NCBI RefSeq assembly: GCF_030816295.1
Contig: NZ_JAUSXV010000001.1
Coordinates: 1,984,001 to 2,048,000 of the forward strand
Direction of reading: 5' to 3'
DNA length: 64,000 nt
Source: Microbacterium natoriense
GTDB taxonomy: Bacteria; Actinomycetota; Actinomycetes; Actinomycetales; Microbacteriaceae
Part shown: positions 33,859 to 41,534 of the stretch, piece after piece
Layout of the letters: every line of letters begins with the position of its first letter
Position numbering within the stretch: position 1 is the first letter of the stretch
Made by a program: the position numbers and the translations under genes
Notes under the pieces: generated by a model
The model's input: only the letters and a program-made list of their open reading frames with translations
Databases searched by the model: none
Told to the model about the DNA's origin: nothing

Positions 33859-35454
33859 GTGGACGTCATCGCGCTGACTCTGATCGTCGCCGCCGCGTTC
33901 GGCACGATCGCGCATCTGCTGCGCGTCCCGGCCCTCGTGGGCTTCCTCGCCGCGGGCTTCGTGCTCGGGGCCATGCACATCGAGCCCTTCGTCGGTCTCG
34001 AGCGCATCGCGGACATCGGCGTCACCCTGCTGCTGTTCACGATCGGGTTGAAGTTCGACGTCCGCTCGCTCCTTCGCCCGGAGTCCTATGGAACCACGGC
34101 GATCCACATGCTGCTCAGCGTGCTCGTCGGCGCCGGCGCGGTCGCACTGGCCGGCGTCATCGGGCTCACCGCGGTCGACGGCTGGCGGACTCTGGCTCTG
34201 GTGGGTCTCGCACTGTCGTTCTCGTCGACGGTGCTCTGCGTCAAGGTGCTCGAGGACCGCTCCGACGACGGCTCTCTGTACGGACAGACGGCGATCGCGA
34301 TACTCGTGCTGCAGGACGTGATCGCCGTCGTCTTCATCACGGTCAACGCCGACGAGCCGCCGAGTCCCTGGGCGTTCGCCCTGCTGCTGTTGTTCCCGCT
34401 GGCGTGGCTGCTGCGCCGTCTGCTCGACGTGATCGGCCACGGCGAGCTGCTGGTGCTCTTCGGCGTGGTGATGGCGCTCGGGCCCGGCTATCTCGCGTTC
34501 GAGGCGGTCGGCATCACGGGAGACGTCGGCGCTCTCGTGATGGGCCTGCTGTTCGCCACGCACCGCCGGGCCATCGAGATGTCGAAGGCGCTGTTCAGCG
34601 TGAAGGAACTGTTCCTTGTGGGCTTCTTCCTCCTGATCGGAATGGGCGCCGCTCCCACGTGGACGGATGCCGCACTCGCCTTGCTGCTGTGCATCGTGCT
34701 GCTGCCGCTCACGTTCATCGGCTTCGTCTGGCTCGGCCGGCTGTTCGGGCTGCGCAACCGCACGGCGATCCGGACGGGACTGGTGCTGAGCAACTTCTCG
34801 GAGTTCTCGATCATCGTCGCGGCGTTCGGGGTCGGCGCCGGACTCCTGACAGAACGATGGCTCACCGTCGTGGCGATCGCCGTCGCCCTCAGCATGGTCG
34901 CGTCATCCATCGCGAACGCGCATGGCTTGCGGCTCATCACCGCCCTCACCTGGCTTCCCGCCCAGCAGGTCTCGAAGCTGCGCCCCGCCGACAGGCCGAT
35001 CGACACGAGCGGTTCGGATGTCGTCGTTCTGGGCATGGGGCGCGTGGGCCGCGCGGCGTACGAGCGTCTGGTCGACGAGGGCGGTCTGCGTGCCCTGGGC
35101 ATCGACAACGACCACGCCGTGATCACCCGGCTGGAGGGGGACGGGCTCAACGTGCTCGAGGGCGACGCGACCGATCTCGAGTTCTGGAGTCGACTGGTGT
35201 CCGGCGGATTCGTGAAGACCGTGGTGCTGGCGATGGCTTTCCACGGGTCCAACGCCTTCGCCCTCGAACGGTTGAACGAGGCCGGCTTCGATGGCCGGGT
35301 GGTGGCCGTGGCTCAGCATCCCGACCAGGTCGAGCACCTCGCGGCCCGCGGCGTCGACGGCGTCCTCAACATCTATGCCGGCGCCGGATACACCCTGGCG
35401 GGCCTCGCGATGGGCGAGGACGACGGTGCGGCCACCGGTAGCATCCAAGGATGA
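33859..35454 (+). CDS. CPA2 cation:proton antiporter with C-terminal TrkA-N domain
   Basis: A 531-residue transporter with 11-12 membrane helices, FVGLERIADIGVTLLLFTIGL and LSFSSTVLCVKVLEDR being typical CPA2 segments, then a cytoplasmic RCK/TrkA-N Rossmann domain (DVVVLGMGRVGRAAYERL) starting near residue 395. It probably exchanges K+ or Na+ for protons under nucleotide control, like KefB/KefC. TAGAGT (33826-33831) gives a short leader before the GTG, with GAGGG as ribosome site. Its stop overlaps the DUF1345 gene by four bases. Confidence 0.92.
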   Translation: MDVIALTLIVAAAFGTIAHLLRVPALVGFLAAGFVLGAMHIEPFVGLERIADIGVTLLLFTIGLKFDVRSLLRPESYGTTAIHMLLSVLVGAGAVALAGVIGLTAVDGWRTLALVGLALSFSSTVLCVKVLEDRSDDGSLYGQTAIAILVLQDVIAVVFITVNADEPPSPWAFALLLLFPLAWLLRRLLDVIGHGELLVLFGVVMALGPGYLAFEAVGITGDVGALVMGLLFATHRRAIEMSKALFSVKELFLVGFFLLIGMGAAPTWTDAALALLLCIVLLPLTFIGFVWLGRLFGLRNRTAIRTGLVLSNFSEFSIIVAAFGVGAGLLTERWLTVVAIAVALSMVASSIANAHGLRLITALTWLPAQQVSKLRPADRPIDTSGSDVVVLGMGRVGRAAYERLVDEGGLRALGIDNDHAVITRLEGDGLNVLEGDATDLEFWSRLVSGGFVKTVVLAMAFHGSNAFALERLNEAGFDGRVVAVAQHPDQVEHLAARGVDGVLNIYAGAGYTLAGLAMGEDDGAATGSIQG

Positions 35455-36092
35455 CCCTTCGCTCCGCCCGAACCGCCGTGTGGATGCGCACGCTGCTCTC
35501 GATCGCAGGGGGCATCGTCGTCGGCGCGTTCGTCGTCCCGTTGCTGGGGGGCGTCGCCGGCATCCTCTCCGGGTGGGCCGCCTTCGCGCTCGTCAACGTG
35601 CTGTGGGTGCTGCTGCTGATCTGGCCGATGGATGCGGCCGCCACCAGGGAGCACGCGACCCTGGAAGCTCCGGGGCGGCGGGTCGCCCGGCTGATCTCCA
35701 CGCTCGGGAGCGTGGTCAGTCTCGCGGCCGTGCTCGTGGTGAGCATCCAGGCGCAGCAGATGCAGGGTGTGGATCGGTACGCGCTCGCCGGAGTCGCCGT
35801 GGTGAGCGTCGCTGCGTCGTGGGCGCTGATCCAGGTGGAGTACGTGCTGCGGTACGCCCGCATGTACCATGCGGAGCCCGACGGCGGCATCGACTTCAAT
35901 CAGAAGGAAGCCCCGGAGTACACCGATTTCGTGTACTTCTCGATCAACCTGGGCATGACCTACCAGGTGTCGGACACGAACGTCGAGGCCAACGCCATTC
36001 GGCGCATGGTCATCGCGCACACGGTGCTCAGCTATCTCTTCGGCACCGTCATCCTCGCCTCGATCATCAACCTCGTGGTCGGCCTCGGCTGA
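35451..36092 (+). CDS. DUF1345 family membrane protein
   Basis: A 213-residue protein with about five membrane helices (MLLSIAGGIVVGAFVVPLLG-like start, GWAAFALVNVLWVLLLIWPM, LGSVVSLAAVLVVSIQAQQM, YALAGVAVVSVAASWALIQ, and a late TVILASIINLVVGLG) and the DUF1345 signature FVYFSINLGMTYQVSDTNV. Function unknown, ion-channel-like. The ATG overlaps the antiporter stop, yet TAGCAT (35439-35444) sits six bases upstream inside that gene, so it could also be made from its own leaderless message. Confidence 0.88.
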   Translation: MTLRSARTAVWMRTLLSIAGGIVVGAFVVPLLGGVAGILSGWAAFALVNVLWVLLLIWPMDAAATREHATLEAPGRRVARLISTLGSVVSLAAVLVVSIQAQQMQGVDRYALAGVAVVSVAASWALIQVEYVLRYARMYHAEPDGGIDFNQKEAPEYTDFVYFSINLGMTYQVSDTNVEANAIRRMVIAHTVLSYLFGTVILASIINLVVGLG

Positions 36093-36099
36093 GACGCGG

Positions 36100-36546
36100 T
36101 CAGCCGCCCCAGACGGCTCGCGCTCCCGCCTCGCCGACGAGCACGACCATGATCGTGCTGCCAGCACCACTGACCACGGCCAGCACCGCGATGACGATGC
36201 GCGCCGCGCGGCGCGGCGCTCCGAAGCGGAACCAGCACCACTGGATGGCCGCGACGAGGAACATCGCGGCCGTCCACGGCCACAGCATCCGCCCGAGTTC
36301 CGCGTGCCGTATCACGGCCGGCACGGGGCCGACCTGCTGGGCGAGCGCTTCACCCGCGAGCATCGTGACGGGGACGAGCGCCAGCACGAGGAGCGCGGCG
36401 ATCGGCGTCGCCATCCCGAGTCGTCGACGGACGGAGGGGAGCAGCGCACTGAGCGCGAGAGCCAGCGCGGTGAGGGGCACGAGCACGACCACCGCGTGCA
36501 CGATCAGCGGATGCAGCGGGAGCCCGGCGATCTCGAAGAGGTCCAT
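36100..36546 (-). CDS. DUF2231 family membrane protein, sigma-regulated
   Basis: A 148-residue protein with four membrane helices and the family opening IAGLPLHPLIVHAVVVLVPL (His-Pro motif), seen in DUF2231 proteins that may bind heme or metals. TGAACTC (36574-36580, minus strand) and CGTGTC (36553-36558) stand 15 bases apart upstream, the same promoter type as for the adjacent sigma factor gene. The -10 is six bases from the ATG, so the message is likely leaderless. It diverges from the sigma operon and ends eight bases from the DUF1345 stop. Confidence 0.87.
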   Translation of the reverse strand: MDLFEIAGLPLHPLIVHAVVVLVPLTALALALSALLPSVRRRLGMATPIAALLVLALVPVTMLAGEALAQQVGPVPAVIRHAELGRMLWPWTAAMFLVAAIQWCWFRFGAPRRAARIVIAVLAVVSGAGSTIMVVLVGEAGARAVWGG

Positions 36547-36552
36547 ACTCGT

Positions 36553-36580
36553 GACACGGGAAGCGGCCCTTCGGAGTTCA
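36553..36580 (-). promoter_or_regulatory. ECF-type promoter of the DUF2231 gene
   Basis: Minus strand: -35 TGAACTC, 15-base spacer, -10 CGTGTC, then six bases to the ATG. It matches the two other promoters of this cluster in both boxes and spacing. Confidence 0.8.
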
Positions 36581-36582
36581 CC

Positions 36583-36610
36583 TGAACTTTCCGCGGGTCG
36601 ATCTCGTGTC
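36583..36610 (+). promoter_or_regulatory. ECF-type promoter of the sigma/anti-sigma operon
   Basis: -35 TGAACTT, 15-base spacer, -10 CGTGTC, upstream of the sigma gene itself, so autoregulation is likely. It is placed back to back with the DUF2231 promoter, two bases apart. Confidence 0.82.
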
Positions 36611-36637
36611 TCCTGCAGGACGACGAGGAGGTGGCGG

Positions 36638-37144
36638 ATGCCGAGTGACGACGCGGCCCGACTGGGCGCGCTCTACGACGCGCACGCGGCGCCGATCTGG
36701 CGCTACGTCGTGCATCTCACGGGGGATCGCGCCGGGGCGGATGACGTCGTGCAGGAGACGCTGCTGCGGGCCTGGCGCACTCCTCGCATCCTGGCCGACG
36801 ACCCGGAGAGCACCCGGTCGTGGATGTACACGGTCGCGCGGCACCTCGTCGTGGACGAGGCCCGCAGCGCGCACCGCCGTCGCGAGATCGCGATGGATGA
36901 GCCGCCGGAATCGGCGGTCAGGGACGCGACGGATTCGATCTTCGACGCGATCCTGATCGAGGAGGCGCTCGCAGCCCTCTCGATCGCTCATCGGGAGGTC
37001 GTCGTCCGCGCGTACTACGGCGGTCTCACCGTCGCGGAGATCGCGGAAGAGCTCACGGTCCCCGAGGGAACCGTGAAGTCGAGACTGCACTACGGACTCC
37101 GGGCGCTGCGCCTCGGACTCCAGGAAAGGGGAGTGACGCGATGA
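36638..37144 (+). CDS. ECF sigma factor, SigL-like
   Basis: A 168-residue extracytoplasmic-function sigma factor. Region 2: LGALYDAHAAPIWRYVVHLTG, with DDVVQETLLRAWRTP (region 2.2-2.3) and TRSWMYTVARHLVVDEARS (2.4). Region 4: LSIAHREVVVRAYYGGLTVAEIAEEL with VPEGTVKSRLHYGLRALR (4.2). GAGGAGG precedes the ATG and the stop overlaps the anti-sigma start by four bases. The promoter signature at three nearby genes is of the TGAAC/CGTGTC kind known for mycobacterial SigL, suggesting the same subgroup. Confidence 0.92.
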   Translation: MPSDDAARLGALYDAHAAPIWRYVVHLTGDRAGADDVVQETLLRAWRTPRILADDPESTRSWMYTVARHLVVDEARSAHRRREIAMDEPPESAVRDATDSIFDAILIEEALAALSIAHREVVVRAYYGGLTVAEIAEELTVPEGTVKSRLHYGLRALRLGLQERGVTR

Positions 37145-37830
37145 ACGCCGATCACGAGCGATTCGCCCAGTGGGATGCCGCGTATCTCCTCGGCGCGCTG
37201 AGCGCCACCGACCGCCTCGACTACGAAGCCCATCTGGCTCGGTGCCCCGAGTGCCGCGCCGCCGTGGCGGAGGTCGCTCCCATGCTCGGCCTGCTGTCGC
37301 GCGTCTCTCCCGAGCGCGCCTCATCGCTGCTGCACGATGCCGAGCCGGAGTCTCCGGCTGTCGAGCACCGCGCGCGCGTGCTCTCGCTCGCGGCGGCACG
37401 GCAGCGCCGCCGTCGGATCTGGATCGTCGGAGTGGCCGCGGCCGCGATCATCGCGGTCACGTCGATAGGAATCCCGTTCGCATCGGGACTCCTGCAGCCA
37501 CCGTCGAAGACGGTCGCCCTGGAGCAGGTGATCGACGCCCCGCTGTCGGCCAGCGTCACCCTCGCCGACGTGGCGTGGGGCACCCGCATCGACATGACCT
37601 GCGCATACGGCTCGTCAGGAGACGCACCCGAGGACGGGTGGGCGTACGCGATGGTCGTCGTCTCCGACGACGGCACCGAGAGCGTGCTGTCGACATGGCG
37701 TGCTCGGCCCGGGTCGACGGCGAAGCTCAGCGCCGGCACGGAGCTGCCTGCATCCGGCATCGCCGCCGTCGAGATCCGCTCGGTGCGGACGGGCGAGGTG
37801 CTGATGCGCACCGGCGTCGACGCGCTCTGA
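37141..37830 (+). CDS. Zinc-finger anti-sigma factor (RslA-like)
   Basis: A 229-residue single-pass anti-sigma factor. The cytoplasmic anti-sigma domain has the zinc motif HLARCPEC (H31, C35, C38); the helix at ~residues 93-112 (WIVGVAAAAIIAVTSIGIPF) crosses the membrane, and the outer domain of ~115 residues has the RskA/RslA-type beta pattern (SVTLADVAWGTRIDMTCAYG). The redox-sensitive HCC-type finger implies that oxidation may release the sigma factor, as for RslA and RsrA. Co-translated with the sigma gene by a four-base overlap. Confidence 0.9.
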   Translation: MNADHERFAQWDAAYLLGALSATDRLDYEAHLARCPECRAAVAEVAPMLGLLSRVSPERASSLLHDAEPESPAVEHRARVLSLAAARQRRRRIWIVGVAAAAIIAVTSIGIPFASGLLQPPSKTVALEQVIDAPLSASVTLADVAWGTRIDMTCAYGSSGDAPEDGWAYAMVVVSDDGTESVLSTWRARPGSTAKLSAGTELPASGIAAVEIRSVRTGEVLMRTGVDAL

Positions 37831-37855
37831 ACTCTCGGCCGTCCTCTCTCGTGTA
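37828..37855 (+). promoter_or_regulatory. ECF-type promoter of the COG4315 lipoprotein gene
   Basis: -35 TGAACTC (overlapping the anti-sigma stop codon), 15-base spacer, -10 CGTGTA. It matches the two promoters at 36553-36610. Confidence 0.8.
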
Positions 37856-37895
37856 CCCGATGACCGCACCCGCGGTCCTGCATAGGAGGTTCGAC

Positions 37896-38408
37896 ATGCT
37901 CTCGAGATTCAGGAAATCCGCGGCGCTCGCCGCACTGGTCATGGCGTTGACCGTCACCGCGTGCTCCTCGCCTTCAGGCGACTCCGACGGCGGCGGCGGT
38001 GCGTACAGCCAGCCCTCTGAGCAGGCCAGCACGCCGTCGAGCGACGGAGATGCGGCACAGCTCAAGGTCGCCGACTCGTCGCTGGGTCAGATAGTGGTCG
38101 ACGGCGACGGCATGACCCTCTACATGTTCGACAAGGACACCCAGAGCTCGGGTGAGAGTTCGTGCACGGGGGAGTGCCTGACGAACTGGCCGCCGTTCAC
38201 GACCGACAGCACCGCGACGCCGGAACTCGATGGCATCACGGGCGAGATCGGAACGATCACCACGGCGGACGGGTCGACGCAGATCACGCTCAACGGATGG
38301 CCCCTGTACTACTTCGCCGGGGACACGGCAGCGGGCGACGTCAACGGTCAGGGCGTCGGCGAGATCTGGTGGGTGCTCACACCCGCGGGCGAGCGGATGG
38401 CCGGGTAG
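37896..38408 (+). CDS. COG4315-type secreted-repeat lipoprotein, sigma-regulated
   Basis: A 170-residue lipoprotein: signal SAALAALVMALTVTACSS with lipobox cysteine, a Ser/Gly linker, then two repeats of the family pattern: LGQIVVDGDGMTLYMFDKDT with CTGECLTNWPPF, and TLNGWPLYYFAGDTAAGDV with a final GEIWWVLTP. Function is unknown; members accompany ECF sigma factors, and here the gene has a matching sigma promoter. TAGGAGGT precedes the ATG. It is probably the envelope output of the regulon. Confidence 0.88.
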   Translation: MLSRFRKSAALAALVMALTVTACSSPSGDSDGGGGAYSQPSEQASTPSSDGDAAQLKVADSSLGQIVVDGDGMTLYMFDKDTQSSGESSCTGECLTNWPPFTTDSTATPELDGITGEIGTITTADGSTQITLNGWPLYYFAGDTAAGDVNGQGVGEIWWVLTPAGERMAG

Positions 38409-38421
38409 CGGCAGGAACGAG

Positions 38422-38454
38422 CGGATGCCGCGGCCGGATCGGCCGCGGCATCCG
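38422..38454. terminator. Perfect 15-bp hairpin between converging genes
   Basis: CGGATGCCGCGGCCG, a three-base loop, and its exact complement. It lies between the lipoprotein stop and the converging HesB-like stop. Confidence 0.85.
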
Positions 38455-38470
38455 GATCTCGAACCGTCGC

Positions 38471-38767
38471 TCAGACGGTCTGGGGCAGCACGGTGAACGA
38501 GACGGAACCCGCCTCGTCGACTCCGGCATCGAGGATCTTGTCGTCGAGGGCGGCCGACGCCGGCGCGTCGACGAACACCCGAGTGCTCGAGAGCTCGACG
38601 ACCTGGTCCTCCGGCTCGGGGCGTTCAGCGACGCCCGCAGCGAGACGGGCGTCGTTCTCGGGCCCGGCAGGGGTCGAGTGGATCCGGAGACCCGCATCGG
38701 CCGCGTCGGTCTGGCGGCTGACCAGTGTCGTCACGATCGCGGTGGCGTTGTCGGTGAGGGTGAGCAT
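38471..38767 (-). CDS. HesB/IscA-family-like protein
   Basis: A 98-residue protein resembling HesB/IscA in length and start (LTLTDNATAIVTTLV, then GLRIHSTPAGPENDARL and a C-terminal ILDAGVDEAGSVSFTVLPQ), but it lacks the conserved cysteines that bind iron or iron-sulfur clusters. It may be a structural relative with a different role, such as stress-related scaffolding. GGAAGGAG precedes the ATG at 38767; the longer in-frame start upstream is less well supported. Confidence 0.75.
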   Translation of the reverse strand: MLTLTDNATAIVTTLVSRQTDAADAGLRIHSTPAGPENDARLAAGVAERPEPEDQVVELSSTRVFVDAPASAALDDKILDAGVDEAGSVSFTVLPQTV

Positions 38768-38931
38768 GCGCTCTCCTTCCGGTTGGGGCATACCGAGGTC
38801 ACGGCATGTCCGGGCCATGCTTCCGTGCGAGCGGTGGAGTGCTCAACCCCCTTGCGCCGGGCGCTCATCCGTGTCAACCCCCTGGGGCGGATCGCTCGGC
38901 GGCGCCTAGCGTTCCCTGCAGGAGGACACAC

Positions 38932-39477
38932 ATGCCTGAGAACACGAAGACCGCGAAGAGCTCCGCCCGAAAGACCCGGTCGGTGAAGAAGACGCCGCAG
39001 CAGAACGCCGAGTCGGGCTTCACCGCATCTGCGAAGCTGGGCGCCTCCCTGCAGGCCGTGCTCGTCGACCTGCTCGAGCTCGCCGTGCAGGGAAAGCAGG
39101 CGCACTGGAACGTCGTGGGCAGGAACTTCCGCGACACCCACCGCCAGCTCGACGAGATCATCGACGATGCGCGAGCGTTCAGCGACACGGTGGCCGAGCG
39201 GATGCGGGCCCTGCACCTCGTGCCCGACGGCAGAAGCAGCACCATCTCCTCGACGACCGCTCTCCCGCAGTTCCCCGCGGGAGAAGTGTCGACCGAGGAG
39301 ACCATCGACCTCGTCACCGAACGTCTCGAGGTCGCTGTGAAGACCATGCGCGACGTCCACGACGCCGTCGACGAGGAGGATCCGACCTCGGCGGACGTCC
39401 TGCACGCGGTCATCGAGCGACTCGAGCAGTTCGCCTGGATGGTGAGCGCGGAGAACCGTACTCCGGCCGGTCGCTGA
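38932..39477 (+). CDS. dps: DNA-protecting ferritin-like protein Dps
   Basis: Dodecameric iron-storing protein that shields DNA in starvation and oxidative stress. The 181-residue sequence has a Lys-rich N-terminal DNA-binding tail (SARKTRSVKKTPQQ) and the Dps ferroxidase stretch GKQAHWNVVGRNFRDTHRQLDEIID near residue 58, then LHLVPDGRSS and the long final helix. GGAGG precedes the ATG. The stop abuts the stop of the opposing DUF6328 gene with no bases between. Confidence 0.95.
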   Translation: MPENTKTAKSSARKTRSVKKTPQQNAESGFTASAKLGASLQAVLVDLLELAVQGKQAHWNVVGRNFRDTHRQLDEIIDDARAFSDTVAERMRALHLVPDGRSSTISSTTALPQFPAGEVSTEETIDLVTERLEVAVKTMRDVHDAVDEEDPTSADVLHAVIERLEQFAWMVSAENRTPAGR

Positions 39478-39984
39478 TCAGCCGGGGTGTTCGCTTCGCG
39501 AACGCCTCTTGACCGCGAACGGCAGCCACACCCAGAGCGCGAGCACAGTGAGCAGGGAGAGGACCAGTGTGACCACTCCCGTCGTCCGATCGACGGTGAA
39601 GTCCACGATCAGAGTGGTGACTCCCGCAGTGAGCAGACCGATCACGAACAGATCGATCCTGACGATGCGCGCGGCCAGCCGGACGAGCTCGGGCTTGCGC
39701 CGTCGCCCGAACAGCGCCCGGTGCATGCCGACGGGGGCCAGCGAGAGGATGGTCGCCACGGCGGCCAGGGCGACGAGAACGATGTAGAGGTCGTGCTGCA
39801 GCGTGTCGAGATCGGTGAAGCGCTGCTGGAATGCGACCGCGAGCAGGAATCCGGTGAGAATCTGCGTGCCCGTCTGCATGACCCGCAGCTCTTGCATCAG
39901 TTCGTCCCAGTTGCGGTCGGCGCGCTCGTTCGGCGTCTCATCGCGCCCGTCAGCGCGGTCGTCGACGACAGGATCGGTGCTCAT
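39478..39984 (-). CDS. DUF6328 family membrane protein
   Basis: A 168-residue protein: an acidic cytoplasmic N-terminus (NERADRNWDELMQELRVMQTG), then four membrane helices (QILTGFLLAVAFQ; DLYIVLVALAAVATILSL; FVIGLLTAGVTTLIVDF; VVTLVLSLLTVLALWVWL). This matches DUF6328, function unknown. GAGACT lies six bases upstream of the ATG (39991-39996), with a GGGAGG between, so it may be leaderless or use the spacer as ribosome site. Confidence 0.83.
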   Translation of the reverse strand: MSTDPVVDDRADGRDETPNERADRNWDELMQELRVMQTGTQILTGFLLAVAFQQRFTDLDTLQHDLYIVLVALAAVATILSLAPVGMHRALFGRRRKPELVRLAARIVRIDLFVIGLLTAGVTTLIVDFTVDRTTGVVTLVLSLLTVLALWVWLPFAVKRRSRSEHPG

Positions 39985-40017
39985 CCTCCCAGTCTCGCGG
40001 GCAGAGGCGAGGGGCGT

Positions 40018-40602
40018 CTAGAGCGCTGTCGCGGGCGGTGTCTCTTCGCGAAGCCTCGGTTCGGTGCGTCGCTCCGGTCGGACGCCGGCCTTGTCGGCGT
40101 AGAACTCCCTGATGCGATCCATGTCGCGGCTGACGTCGCCCGTGAGATCGAACGTGGGTCCGAGGCCGCACGTCATCGTGGTCCGGTCGACGAACCCGAG
40201 GGTCACCGGCATCCCTGTCTCTCTCGCGATGCGATAGAAGCCGCTCTTCCAGTAGTCGTTCCCGCCGCGGGTGCCGTCGGGCGTGACGACCAGGCCGAAC
40301 ACCGAGCCGCCGTTGACCTGATCGACCACATCGCTCACGACGCGCGCAGGATCGTCGCGGTCCACCGGGATGCCGCCCAGACGCCGCATGATCGGTCCGC
40401 GCCACCCGCGGAACAGGCTCTTCTTGCCCAGCCAGTGCACGTCGATGTCGAGGCGCCACGCGATGGCGAGCATCAGCACGAAATCCCAGTTCGACGTGTG
40501 GGGCGCACCGATCAGCACCGTGGGCCGTGTCGGGGCCGCCTCCGTGCGGAGGGTCCATCGGCTGAACGTCCAGAAAGTCCGGGCGAGGAAGCGTGTGAGC
40601 AT
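40018..40602 (-). CDS. Lysophospholipid acyltransferase-fold protein
   Basis: A 194-residue acyltransferase of the PlsC fold, shorter than typical PlsC. The catalytic HX4D motif is HTSNWD (GAPHTSNWDFVLMLAIAW), followed by GKKSLFRGWRGPIMRRLGGIPVDR and VTPDGTRGGNDYWKSGFYRIA, the blocks for glycerophosphate binding. It may acylate a phospholipid precursor or glycolipid. TACGGT lies exactly six bases upstream of the ATG (40609-40614), suggesting leaderless expression. Confidence 0.88.
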   Translation of the reverse strand: MLTRFLARTFWTFSRWTLRTEAAPTRPTVLIGAPHTSNWDFVLMLAIAWRLDIDVHWLGKKSLFRGWRGPIMRRLGGIPVDRDDPARVVSDVVDQVNGGSVFGLVVTPDGTRGGNDYWKSGFYRIARETGMPVTLGFVDRTTMTCGLGPTFDLTGDVSRDMDRIREFYADKAGVRPERRTEPRLREETPPATAL

Positions 40603-40643
40603 CCGTCAACCGTACGGGAGAAGAGCCGGAGATCAGCTGTCGG

Positions 40644-41231
40644 TCAAGCGGTCCGCCGCGAGCCCGCGGCTGTTCGAAGCGCGTCGGAGACGGCAGGGTC
40701 GAGCCCGGGCACGTCGTCGAGGGGCACGGCGAGGGCGAGCAGCGCCCGGCTGAAGTAGTTGCGCGCCGCGGCGGCCAGTGTGATGTCGACGATCTGTCGA
40801 TCGGAGTATCCGGCGTCTCGAAGCGATCGGGTGTCGTCGTCGGTCATCGAGGCGGGGTCGGCCGACAGGCGTTGCGAGTACCTGATGATGGCCTGCTCGG
40901 GGTCGCTGAACGCGCTGTCGTCGCCGTGCGCGAAGCTCGACATGCCGGCCTCGTCGACCACCCCCGCGCGCAGCGACTTGCGGCCGTGCGCGAGCAGGCA
41001 GTGACCCGAACCGATCTGGCGTGCCGCACCCAGGGTCGCGGCTTCGTACGCGCGCACGCCGATCGACGGGACGATCGCGCGGATCAATGCCATGAACGCC
41101 GCATGGGCTTCTGGATTGACCGCCATCGCTCGGGTATGAGCGAAGACGAATCCGTCTTCGCTCAGGTCGTCCGCGTACATCTCGGCGACGTGGCCGGTCG
41201 CATCGGCGACCGCCGGAGGCGTGATGATCAT
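40644..41231 (-). CDS. Carboxymuconolactone decarboxylase/AhpD-like protein
   Basis: A 195-residue alkylhydroperoxidase-fold protein with a GHCLLAHG motif, a CxxxH variant of the usual CxxC/CxxCxxxH AhpD centre, near residue 90. Such proteins can be peroxidases or decarboxylases; the single cysteine argues against standard AhpD disulfide chemistry. The second half (YSQRLSADPASMTDDDTRSL) is typical. GGAG precedes the ATG at 41231. Confidence 0.85.
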   Translation of the reverse strand: MIITPPAVADATGHVAEMYADDLSEDGFVFAHTRAMAVNPEAHAAFMALIRAIVPSIGVRAYEAATLGAARQIGSGHCLLAHGRKSLRAGVVDEAGMSSFAHGDDSAFSDPEQAIIRYSQRLSADPASMTDDDTRSLRDAGYSDRQIVDITLAAAARNYFSRALLALAVPLDDVPGLDPAVSDALRTAAGSRRTA

Positions 41232-41363
41232 GGCAGCTCCTTCGCGTGCACACCAGGGCGACGCGAGAGCGGCCCCAGGCTCCTCCCGCCAGCGTACGCC
41301 GCACAGCGCGCTGCCGTAAGGGCGTTCGGCGCCACCTGGTTCTGGCAGGCGTACCATCGAGGG

Positions 41364-41516
41364 ATGACTGATTCAGCGCGGGACACCGCGGCAGAGGCGC
41401 CGGAAGGCCTGCAGCCGCTGCTCGGAACCCTGGACCTGCTCAGCGACGCCGCCGCAGGCTACTGCAGCGGCGGCGTCTGCCACTTCCCGGCACCCTCCGT
41501 GCAGAAGGCCGAGTAG
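41364..41516 (+). CDS. Small hypothetical protein with a GC-rich internal hairpin
   Basis: A 50-residue protein (TDSARDTAAEAPEGLQPLLG start; GYCSGGVCHFPAP with two cysteines near the end). TACCAT lies exactly six bases upstream of the ATG, supporting a genuine leaderless gene. Inside it, GACGCCGCCGC (41445-41455) pairs with GCGGCGGCGTC (41467-41477), an 11-bp stem that could regulate or reflect codon choice. I do not recognise the family; CSGGVC could bind a metal. Confidence 0.6.
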   Translation: MTDSARDTAAEAPEGLQPLLGTLDLLSDAAAGYCSGGVCHFPAPSVQKAE

Positions 41517-41534
41517 CGGCAGACGCCGATCCGG

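Noticed and set aside
38471..38767. A functional IscA-type iron-sulfur scaffold
   Set aside because: The three conserved cysteines of that family are absent, so only a structural resemblance is claimed.
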